Assembly: GCA_023269455.1 (NCBI GenBank)
Contig: JAHFTG010000106.1
Span: 1-7,369, forward strand
Direction of reading: 5' to 3'
Origin: Opitutaceae bacterium
GTDB taxonomy: Bacteria > Verrucomicrobiota > Verrucomicrobiia > Opitutales > Opitutaceae
Length of the DNA: 7,369 nt
The translations under genes were made by a program, and so were the position numbers. The notes beneath the pieces were generated by a model. The model worked only from the letters and a program-made list of their open reading frames with translations, was not told the origin of the DNA and did not search any database. Of this stretch, positions 1 through 6,503 are shown in pieces; within the stretch, counting starts at the first letter, position 1, and the number at the start of each line of letters is the position of its first letter.

Positions 1-2
1 GC

Positions 3-32
3 TTCTTCAAGCCCGAGGAAATCTTCGGCTGA
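3..32 (+). CDS. 3' end of an upstream gene (partial, unidentified)
   Basis: The second forward frame reads FFKPEEIFG and then stops at TGA 30-32. The fragment is too short to name a product. It is called because a strong factor-independent terminator lies 50 bp downstream in the same orientation, as expected at the end of a transcription unit, and because the peptide looks like a normal charged/hydrophobic C-terminus. The first frame is also open through these bases, so the frame choice is an inference. Confidence 0.4.
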   Translation, partial: FFKPEEIFG

Positions 33-81
33 GTCTGGCAGCGGACTCCCATTCGATAATGTTGTGCGATTTTCGCGCAGC

Positions 82-117
82 AAAAAGGCCGTCCGGGGAA
101 ACCGGACGGCCTTTTTT
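82..117 (+). terminator. Strong intrinsic terminator, probably bidirectional
   Basis: AAAAAGGCCGTCCGG (82-96) pairs perfectly with CCGGACGGCCTTTTT (102-116) around a GGAAA loop, a 15-bp stem with a GC-rich core. It has a T-run on the + strand and, because of the matching A-run, also on the - strand. It ends the transcription unit whose last codons lie at 3-32 and insulates the response regulator from it. Confidence 0.93.
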
Positions 118-467
118 GAAGTGGTGCCCTCACGGGGAGACTTTCTGAGAGGGGAAGAGGGGGCCGTTGGCTGGTTCCAGTCGTCCCGTTCTCCAATCCC
201 ACGATTTTCCGAGAAGGGGAGATTGGAAACAATCATGGCATAAGGGAAGAAGAGCGACGGCTAGGCCATCGCAACATCACACCACCCCGGCACCATCAGC
301 CGTCCTTGTGAATCACTCATTCGGTCATGAAATGAGGCATGCCCGGCCCGTCAATTACAGTCCTGCGACTCTACGATGCGCATTTTTACCCTAGTTGGGG
401 CCGCCGAGCGCGGTTACAGAAACCGAGACCACGCGCACCCGGATTCAATGACTACGCCCGGAATTCA
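118..467. other. Intergenic spacer without a recognisable gene
   Basis: About 350 bp of mixed composition between the terminator and the AT tract. A 75-codon open frame at 167-394 (+) has no recognisable domain, no ribosome-binding site and a Pro/His/Arg-rich composition typical of a chance frame, so it is not called. No tRNA, CRISPR or clear long repeat was seen. It could be 5' regulatory DNA for the response regulator or decayed sequence. Confidence 0.6.
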
Positions 468-563
468 TTTTATTGAGAAATATAGCATAAGTAATTTATA
501 ATTAATAAATAAAAATTTAATTTATAAATTATTGATTTTAATATATTTTTAAACAGTAGATTT
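468..563 (+). promoter_or_regulatory. AT-rich promoter/operator tract of the response regulator
   Basis: Roughly 95 bp consisting almost entirely of A and T directly in front of the GTG start of the regulator, in sharp contrast to the flanking DNA. TAATTTATAA occurs twice as a direct repeat (492-501 and 518-527, 26 bp apart), and the second copy overlaps a perfect 12-bp palindrome AATTTATAAATT (519-530). Many TATAAT-like hexamers are possible, so no single -10 box can be chosen. Such a tract could hold the promoter and an autoregulatory or nucleoid-protein site, but repeats arise easily by chance in such biased sequence. Confidence 0.5.
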
Positions 564-566
564 ACT

Positions 567-1223
567 GTGGCTCAAAAACGTGTATTTTTAATTGATGACC
601 ATGATGTTATTATATCAATGGTGCGTGGATTGATGCATGATATGGGTGTTGAGGTAGCGGGAGAGGCTCGAAACGGGACGGAAGGCATTCCGATGATTTT
701 AGAAACCAAGCCCGATTTAGTGATAATGGACTTGTCCATGCCTTACCCAAATGGATTCGAAATTGCCGGGGAATTGCGGGCGAAAGGTGCGACTTGCCGT
801 TATCTCATATTCACCGGCGTAGTGGGAACTCATGCAATCGAGCGATTACACCAGATGCGTTTTGAAGGAATCGTGAGCAAGATGTCGCGGACCTCCGAAT
901 TGGTCGAGGCGATCAAAGCCGTGCTGGCCGGCCGAAGTTACTGCTGCGCACTTTTTAAAACCGCGCGTGCACAGCACATGAAAAGCACCAACTGTCCCGC
1001 CAGTATTCTTACGCGTCGCGAAGTGGAGGTTTTGTCTCTTATCGGTGAAGCAAAATCCGATATGGAAATCGCGCAGAACCTTGATCTGGCTTCTTCTACG
1101 GTGCAAGGCGTCCGCACAAGTTTGATACAGAAACTCGCGCTTCCTGGAACCCCCCATCTTGTGCGCTTTGCGCGCGAACAGGGCTATGCCGAGTTTGCGC
1201 AACGGCGAGGGCCAAGAGCTTAA
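567..1223 (+). CDS. NarL/FixJ-family response regulator (receiver plus LuxR-type HTH)
   Basis: A two-component response regulator of 218 aa, the usual length for the NarL/FixJ family. The N-terminal receiver domain (about 4-120) shows the acidic pair D10-D11, the phospho-acceptor D55 in the string VIMDLSMP, the switch Thr T83 and the conserved Lys K105. A linker leads to a C-terminal LuxR-type helix-turn-helix (about 147-205) with the characteristic LTRREVEVL start and the AQNLDLASSTVQGVRTSLIQKL region. The GTG start is favoured because it supplies the first receiver beta strand (KRVFLIDDH), which a later ATG would remove; there is no clear Shine-Dalgarno site. It is a cytoplasmic transcription factor controlled by phosphorylation. 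No histidine kinase is adjacent, so it is an orphan within this window and its targets are unknown. The 5' part of the gene uses A/T-ending codons much more than the 3' part. Separated from the downstream operon by about 560 bp, so control of that operon is only a possibility. Confidence 0.93.
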   Translation: MAQKRVFLIDDHDVIISMVRGLMHDMGVEVAGEARNGTEGIPMILETKPDLVIMDLSMPYPNGFEIAGELRAKGATCRYLIFTGVVGTHAIERLHQMRFEGIVSKMSRTSELVEAIKAVLAGRSYCCALFKTARAQHMKSTNCPASILTRREVEVLSLIGEAKSDMEIAQNLDLASSTVQGVRTSLIQKLALPGTPHLVRFAREQGYAEFAQRRGPRA

Positions 1224-1737
1224 TTTTTAGAGGTTAAGCGATTGGACGTCTTTTCATGTCAAGTTTAGAAACGGCTTAAATATAATGTTTTTGCGATATG
1301 GAAATTATTCCGAAATCCATCTTCATGGTTTTGTTTTGGAATTCAGTGCCCCGCCGTTCTTTTCAAATTTTACATTTAGTAATTTCACGGTTGGCTCTGA
1401 ATTTATTCTGCCGGTTTTTATATAATTCGATTTACGGCTCTTTGTTGGCTTAACCCGAAGTAGTTTAAGCTGTCGTGGTCGAATGGGCATGTTGGTTCTG
1501 CTTAACGGCTGAACCTGTCATTAGTTTTATATAGGGATTAGGGGAGGGCGTTTTACTCACCCGCTGCGGCGCTTTGGGCCGGACTGAAGCCTTATATTTT
1601 GCGCTGCACGTGAGCAGCTTCACGGCGACTGGCTGCAGGAAACTGCGTTGGCGCATCAATCATTCACGTCGTAAGTCTGTGACTGGTTTGTGAATCCAAA
1701 AGCTAAGTCGCAACCGTGCTGCTGGATTTGGGGAATT

Positions 1738-1743
1738 TATAAT
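1738..1743 (+). promoter_or_regulatory. Putative -10 box of the cytochrome/GH31 operon
   Basis: A perfect TATAAT 41 bp before the ATG at 1785. The expected start of transcription near 1750 would leave a leader of about 35 nt. No good TTGACA-like hexamer is present 16-18 bp upstream (the bases there are around CGTGCTG), so the promoter would need an activator or an extended contact. The call rests on position and the -10 match only. Confidence 0.4.
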
Positions 1744-1773
1744 CAATTTTAGATCAGTAATCATCGATTTCTC

Positions 1774-1779
1774 GAAGGT
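1774..1779 (+). promoter_or_regulatory. Ribosome-binding site for the cytochrome c-like gene
   Basis: GAAGGT, with the purine run GAAGG six bases before the ATG at 1785, is a fair Shine-Dalgarno match at the right distance. Together with the signal peptide that starts immediately after it, this fixes the start codon. Confidence 0.6.
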
Positions 1780-1784
1780 ATTTT

Positions 1785-3578
1785 ATGCAAGAACACAGCA
1801 AATTCCGTATCGTTTGTTTCGGGCTGCCTTTTTTGGCGGCTCTGGCGGCTACATCTTCTTTTGCGGCGGACGCATCTGCGTCAACGGGTGGTGCTGCCAA
1901 GGGCGTGGATCTTAATTTTCCGAGCACCTTTAGCCCGGATTTACCTTACGATGTAAATATCGATGCTTTGCGTGCGTTGAGTGAAACGCCGAAGAAGTCG
2001 GCGCCTCCGTTCACGATTTCTGATGAGAATGTTCCGCCTGCCCAGCGGTTGTTCGATATTTTCTCCTGGCAATCATTTCTGGCGCTTAACTGGCCGGCCA
2101 AGCCCGATGGTCAGCCTGATAAGTCCAAAAACTTGACCGATGCCGCGACCCCGCGCGTGTGGGAATTCTACGTCGATGCCGGTTTGGTTTACCGTAAGGA
2201 TGGCGCGGCCCCGCTGGGCTGGAAGGACGCCGTGGCGGCGAGCCTGAACAAGGCGTTTTGGATGAGCGGCATGTTTATGGGCACGCCCGAAGACAAAAAA
2301 AATGCGGGCGACGGTGACTATCGCCCACCGGTGATCGGGGGAGGCAGCGGAAGCCTCCAAGCCTTCACCGGTCCCATGATCGACCAGCAGGGCAAATGGG
2401 TGCGCTACCAAGCCGCCATGAACGACGTCGAGTTCGACTACCTTGTTGAAAATAAACTCTACAATCTCGAAGGCCAAGCTGCCTACACCGCCAAAAAACA
2501 GATTTCTTTTCCCGCAAACAAAGGCACGGCCAAGCATGGCTCCATGGAGATCAAGATGTCGTGGAAGCAGATGAGCGACCAAGACGATCCGGCCCGTTTT
2601 CTTGTTCGCAAGGCCCGGGTCGTTCCTCTCACCGGCGAACCCTACACTGCGGATTTCGGGCTCGTAGGCATGCACATCGCGGTGCGCACGGAGTCCTCGC
2701 CCACTTGGATATGGGCGACCTTCGAGCAGGTGGACAACACCAGCGTCAACGATCTCGCAACCGACAGCAAGGGACGTCCGCTTCATCCTACGTTCTTCAA
2801 CACCGCGAATCCGACCATCCCGGTAAATACGCTGGCGCCTAAGAACGCCGCGCCTGTTCACCAATACAATCCAGCCACTGGCAAAGACGATGGCCCCGAG
2901 GTTTTCACTTCTTGGACTGAGGCGGATACCACCAATCCCACCCAGGCCACGATGGTCGTGCCCGTGCCGAAGGCCACTGCGGCGCTCAATGTTCAGGTTC
3001 AGGCTGCGCTGAAGGATCTCGGGTCGGTCTTCCAATACTACGAGCTCATCGGCACCCAGTGGCCCGCCACTCCGGCTTCCCCCGGCTTCACCAATGGTGT
3101 CGCCAACCAAGCCGATGGCCGCGTGCTGCCCTCTTCGCCTGAAAGCATACTCTTCAAGGTGCCTGGCAAAGTTGTCCCGGTGTTCCTCATTAACACGACG
3201 ATGGAAACCTTCTTCCAAAACGGCAACCAGCCCGCCGGTCCCGTCGCCGATGACTACCGTCTGCCCGCCGGTCTCCTCGCCGATCCGAATATTGTTTTCG
3301 CCACCGAAAGTTGTGCCGGTTGCCATTTCTCCGCCGGTGCCTGTGTGGGCTTCAAGAAAGATGCCTACGGACGCTACGTCACACAAACGGTCGATGGCAT
3401 CAAATACCGCGTGCCGATCTTCGGTCAGAACGCCGTCAACGGCATGATGGGTGACGCCGATTACTCGTGGTTGATGCAGCTCCGCGCCCAATCCGCTCCT
3501 TACACGGGGAAGGAACCCACCGTGGACATCTCCACGATCCTGATCCCCAACAACCAAAAAATCTGCCCGGCGCAGTAA
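1785..3578 (+). CDS. Exported monohaem cytochrome c-like protein
   Basis: A 597-aa protein with a typical Sec signal peptide: basic start, hydrophobic core (about residues 9-23) and a likely signal peptidase I cut after A27 or A28 (SFAA/D). No lipobox is seen, so a soluble periplasmic or extracellular location is likely. One haem-c motif, CAGCH, lies at residues 510-514 near the C-terminus, shortly after the string NTTMETFF; methionines downstream (GMMGD) could serve as the distal ligand. The string FSWQSFLALNWP near residue 93 is one I associate with large bacterial proteins annotated only as 'cytochrome c family protein'; their biochemical role is, to my knowledge, not established. The roughly 480 residues before the haem site have no domain I can name. 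It is the first gene of a tight operon with the GH31 enzyme (26-bp gap). Codons in the first 300 bp are T-rich at the third position and become C/G-ending later. It may be an electron-transfer subunit or a haem-containing oxidase or sensor; the link to glucan metabolism is inferred from position only. Confidence 0.8.
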   Translation: MQEHSKFRIVCFGLPFLAALAATSSFAADASASTGGAAKGVDLNFPSTFSPDLPYDVNIDALRALSETPKKSAPPFTISDENVPPAQRLFDIFSWQSFLALNWPAKPDGQPDKSKNLTDAATPRVWEFYVDAGLVYRKDGAAPLGWKDAVAASLNKAFWMSGMFMGTPEDKKNAGDGDYRPPVIGGGSGSLQAFTGPMIDQQGKWVRYQAAMNDVEFDYLVENKLYNLEGQAAYTAKKQISFPANKGTAKHGSMEIKMSWKQMSDQDDPARFLVRKARVVPLTGEPYTADFGLVGMHIAVRTESSPTWIWATFEQVDNTSVNDLATDSKGRPLHPTFFNTANPTIPVNTLAPKNAAPVHQYNPATGKDDGPEVFTSWTEADTTNPTQATMVVPVPKATAALNVQVQAALKDLGSVFQYYELIGTQWPATPASPGFTNGVANQADGRVLPSSPESILFKVPGKVVPVFLINTTMETFFQNGNQPAGPVADDYRLPAGLLADPNIVFATESCAGCHFSAGACVGFKKDAYGRYVTQTVDGIKYRVPIFGQNAVNGMMGDADYSWLMQLRAQSAPYTGKEPTVDISTILIPNNQKICPAQ

Positions 3579-3604
3579 ATCTCACCACCCATCCTTCGTC
3601 TCCC

Positions 3605-6484
3605 ATGAGCAATTTTCCCTTCGTCGCGGTAAACGACTTCACGCCCAACAACTCCGGTTGGAGCACCGTAGGCAACATCGCCTCCTGGTCTCCTGATTCC
3701 ACCGGCAGGCGCTTCACCTTTATTTTCGGCCAGAACAACAGCTACTCGCTCTTCATCGAGGTGCTTGGTGCCACGGCGTATCGTCTGCGGTTTAATCCGA
3801 CGCCCGGTGCCACCTACACGACCGAGAATTCCACGGCGGTCGTTAATCGCAATCTCGGCGTCTCCGGCCTCAAGGTCACCACGAACCAGCCCAATGCGCA
3901 GACCCTGCAAATCCAGACGGGTGCGATGACCATTCAGGTCGGTCTCGCGCCTTTTGCCGTTCAGGTTTATCGCAGTGGCCAGCTCATTCATCAAGACGCC
4001 CCCGGCCAAGGGGTGCTCTACATTCCGGGCCAGCAGGTCATCGCCTTGATGAAGACGGCTCCGAGTGGGGCCAACTACTACGGCCTCGGTGAAAAAGCCG
4101 GCGCCGCTCTCCAGAAGAACCAGTTTACCTTCACGTTCTTCAATTTCGACAACTACACCTACAACGGTCCCTCCGAGGGGCAGCCCGGCCCGCTCAATCC
4201 CACCGAGCCGCTCTATTGCTCGATCCCCGTCCTCGTCGAAAACGATCCGACTCCGTCGGGGGCGTTTGCCGGCGCGCCCTTCGCCACCGGTCTCTTCTTG
4301 GATAATCCCGCCCAGACCTACGCGAACGTCTCGGCCAGCGATTACTCCAACATGGACGGCAAGTATTACCTCGGCGCCCTCTACAACGAACTCGACACCT
4401 ACTTCTTCGCCGGTTCCGGCGTGCCCGATATCGTCGCCCAATACACCACGCTCACCGGCCGTGCGCCCATGCCGCCGCGCTACGCGTTCGGTTTCCATCA
4501 AGGCGCCTACGGTTACTTCGACCGCTACAAACTCGCCGCCGCCGCCAACTCCTACCGGGCCGCCCGCATCCCTTGCGACGGCCTGCACATCGACGTCGAT
4601 TTCCAGGACAACTACCGGACGTTTACGCACAGCGAGCTGAAGTTCCCCAACACCAAGGAACTCTTCGACGACCTGCATATCATCGGGTTCAAGATGAGCA
4701 CCAACATCACTCCGGTTATCACCACCAACGTGCTGAATCAGGAAGGTGTCAAAGCGCCTTACGTCCAGCGCGACGCCCTCATCGCCGCCAACGCCCTCAT
4801 CTACAATACCCGCTACGGTTCGGGTGAGTCGCCCGAGCTTTATCCGGGCGGCGTGAACTACGGCATTAACTACGGCAACAACCCCTATCCGTATCCGCCC
4901 CTTCAGCCAAACAATCAGGGCCAGACCCCGCTCACCGCCGGCGGCAACTATCCCGATTTCGGCCTCACCGCCGTTCGTAAAACGTGGGGCCAGCAATACC
5001 AGGACCTCATTCAAAATGTCGGTTTGGACATGATCTGGCAGGATATGACCTGTCCTGCCATCGACGCCAATTTGCCACCGGCCCAGCAGTATTATAAGAC
5101 GTTTCCTCAAGACCTGATGATGGCGCAGGAGCAGACTGATCCGACGACCGGCGCGGTCGTTTCCGTGGATTATCTGCCCAACGCCCAGCTCCACAACAGC
5201 TACGTCAACAACCTCCTCCATGCCACGTGGGACGGCATCAACGTCATCGCTCCTCAGCGCCGCAATTTTATCATCGCGCGCGGTGGTTACGCCGGCATGC
5301 AGCGCTACGCCGCTCTCTGGACCGGCGACTCCGCTTCGAGTTGGGATTTTCTGAATATCAACATTCCCGAAGTCCTCAACCTCGGCCTCTCGGGCGTCCC
5401 GATCAGCGGCTGCGACATCGGCGGTTTCGCCACCGGTTCGGGCACCACCAGCCAGTCGGGCATCGTGGGCGGCACCATTGTCGGTGGCATCACCAACTAC
5501 GAATTGTTTACCCGTTGGATGCAGGTGGGCTCCTTCCTGCCTTGGTATCGAAACCACTACGATGGTTACAACAAACAGTTCCAGGAAGCCTTCGCTTATG
5601 GCGAACCTGTGCCGACCAATTGCCGCACCTACATCGAGCTGCGTTACACGATGCTCCAGATTTACTACGACGCGATGTATGAGTGGACGCAGACCGGCCT
5701 GCCCATCTGCCGCCCGCTTTTCCTGAACGAGCCCAATGACCAGGGCGTGTATGGTAACAGCAACTACTACCTCAACTCCCAGTTCTTCGTCGGGGGTGAC
5801 TTCTTGGTCGCGCCGATTCTCTTCGCCGCCGAGACGGCCAATCCCCCGATCTCGCCGACGCGCGATCTCTATCTGCCGGCGGGCAGCGACTGGTATGCTT
5901 TCCAAAACAACGAGGCCCCGCTCCTCGGCGCCGTGCAGGGCGGCGCGGTGATCGCCTATACGGCCGGCCTCAATCTGGTGCCTCTTTATGTGCGCGCCGG
6001 TGCGATCCTGCCGTTCCAGGAACTGGAGCAGTGGGTCGGTCAGCTCCCGGTCAATCCGCTCACCATCAATTGCTATCCCGGTCCCGACCGTTGGACCGAT
6101 GCGCAGGCGTATAAGCTCTATCAAGACGACGGCACCACCCAGAACGCCCAGAAAAATGGAGAGTATCGCCTCACCCGCGTTTACCAGCAGACGCTCAACA
6201 ACAACGGCTCCGTCACCCGCCAGATCCGCCTCGCCCGGGTCGTCGATAACATCACGCCCGGTCCCGATAACCACATCGCCTCGTTCAACTACATCGGCAT
6301 CCTGGGCAGCATCACCTCCGCCAATCAAGTCACCCGCGATGGCGCGACGCTCCCCAATGTCGGCGATCCCAACTCGCTCCAATCGTCCTCAGTGGACTGC
6401 TGGTATTGGAACCAGTCGCTCAACATCGTGTTCGTTAAAATTTACGACAACCGCGCCGACTCCACCGTGAGCGCGTCCTACTAA
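3605..6484 (+). CDS. GH31 enzyme, probable alpha-1,4-glucan lyase
   Basis: A 959-aa family GH31 protein resembling the red-algal exo-(1,4)-alpha-D-glucan lyases (about 1040-1090 aa), which release 1,5-anhydro-D-fructose from the non-reducing end of glycogen, starch and maltodextrins by elimination. Domains: N-terminal beta-sandwich (about 1-285, with GLGEK near 163), (beta/alpha)8 barrel from MPPRYAFGFHQG (289) to about 695, then C and D beta domains. Active-site residues visible: DVDFQD at 330-335, nucleophile D480 in WQDMTCP, RGGYAG from R559, acid D575 in WTGDSASS, CDIGGF with D604, and RNH at 649-651. Ordinary GH31 hydrolases have DMNE at the nucleophile; here, as in the algal lyase (DMTV), the Glu is replaced, by C483. 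The N-terminus (FTPNNSGW) also parallels the algal enzyme (FTPLSNTNW). No signal peptide, so probably cytoplasmic and acting on stored glycogen or imported maltodextrin. The start at 3605 is chosen because in-frame codons before it overlap the cytochrome gene and look non-coding; there is no clear ribosome-binding site, so translation may be coupled to the gene upstream. A GH31 transglucosidase or alpha-glucosidase remains possible. Family assignment is near certain; lyase activity is an inference. Confidence 0.87.
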   Translation: MSNFPFVAVNDFTPNNSGWSTVGNIASWSPDSTGRRFTFIFGQNNSYSLFIEVLGATAYRLRFNPTPGATYTTENSTAVVNRNLGVSGLKVTTNQPNAQTLQIQTGAMTIQVGLAPFAVQVYRSGQLIHQDAPGQGVLYIPGQQVIALMKTAPSGANYYGLGEKAGAALQKNQFTFTFFNFDNYTYNGPSEGQPGPLNPTEPLYCSIPVLVENDPTPSGAFAGAPFATGLFLDNPAQTYANVSASDYSNMDGKYYLGALYNELDTYFFAGSGVPDIVAQYTTLTGRAPMPPRYAFGFHQGAYGYFDRYKLAAAANSYRAARIPCDGLHIDVDFQDNYRTFTHSELKFPNTKELFDDLHIIGFKMSTNITPVITTNVLNQEGVKAPYVQRDALIAANALIYNTRYGSGESPELYPGGVNYGINYGNNPYPYPPLQPNNQGQTPLTAGGNYPDFGLTAVRKTWGQQYQDLIQNVGLDMIWQDMTCPAIDANLPPAQQYYKTFPQDLMMAQEQTDPTTGAVVSVDYLPNAQLHNSYVNNLLHATWDGINVIAPQRRNFIIARGGYAGMQRYAALWTGDSASSWDFLNINIPEVLNLGLSGVPISGCDIGGFATGSGTTSQSGIVGGTIVGGITNYELFTRWMQVGSFLPWYRNHYDGYNKQFQEAFAYGEPVPTNCRTYIELRYTMLQIYYDAMYEWTQTGLPICRPLFLNEPNDQGVYGNSNYYLNSQFFVGGDFLVAPILFAAETANPPISPTRDLYLPAGSDWYAFQNNEAPLLGAVQGGAVIAYTAGLNLVPLYVRAGAILPFQELEQWVGQLPVNPLTINCYPGPDRWTDAQAYKLYQDDGTTQNAQKNGEYRLTRVYQQTLNNNGSVTRQIRLARVVDNITPGPDNHIASFNYIGILGSITSANQVTRDGATLPNVGDPNSLQSSSVDCWYWNQSLNIVFVKIYDNRADSTVSASY

Positions 6485-6491
6485 GCCCACC

Positions 6492-6497
6492 GAGGAA
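6492..6497 (+). promoter_or_regulatory. Ribosome-binding site for the 241-aa protein gene
   Basis: GAGGAA lies six bases before the ATG at 6504 in the 19-bp gap after the GH31 stop codon. It is the clearest Shine-Dalgarno site of the operon and supports this start. Its presence contrasts with the GH31 gene, which has none. Confidence 0.7.
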
Positions 6498-6503
6498 ACA
6501 CCC

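Larger units (their letters stand above)
1224..1784. other. Long intergenic region with a GC-richer island
   Basis: About 560 bp with no convincing gene. The first part (1224-1440) is AT-rich and contains TATAAT strings at 1281-1286 and 1421-1426, neither with a good -35 partner. The stretch 1540-1680 is clearly richer in G+C and contains small inverted repeats, for example CGTGA (1609-1613) with TCACG (1620-1624) and GCAGC/GCTGC pairs around it. A 64-codon frame on the - strand (1465-1659) crosses the island but has no domain I recognise. The region may hold a small RNA, a dispersed intergenic repeat or long 5' regulatory DNA for the operon; the sequence alone does not decide. Confidence 0.5.

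Noticed and set aside
167..394. A 75-codon + strand frame in the first spacer
   Set aside because: No ribosome-binding site, no domain, and a composition typical of chance frames.
1393..1419. Possible terminator after the response regulator (GGC...GAAT/ATTC...GCC then TTTTT)
   Set aside because: The stem is short and interrupted by mismatches and it lies about 170 bp after the stop codon; too weak to call.
1281..1426. TATAAT strings at 1281-1286 and 1421-1426 as promoters
   Set aside because: No acceptable -35 element at 16-18 bp and no gene directly downstream; expected by chance in AT-rich DNA.
2073..3557. A 494-codon open frame on the - strand opposite the cytochrome gene
   Set aside because: Same codon-bias shadow effect; no recognisable motif, while the + strand has a signal peptide and CxxCH.
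3467..3604. A 46-codon N-terminal extension of the GH31 frame
   Set aside because: It overlaps the end of the cytochrome gene in another frame and reads as Pro/His/Arg-rich nonsense; similarity to the algal lyase begins just after the ATG at 3605.
3500..6382. A 960-codon open frame on the - strand covering nearly the whole GH31 gene
   Set aside because: Composition is Val/Gly/Arg/Glu-rich without domains, as expected from the complement of strongly C/G-ending codons; the + strand frame has clear GH31 motifs throughout.
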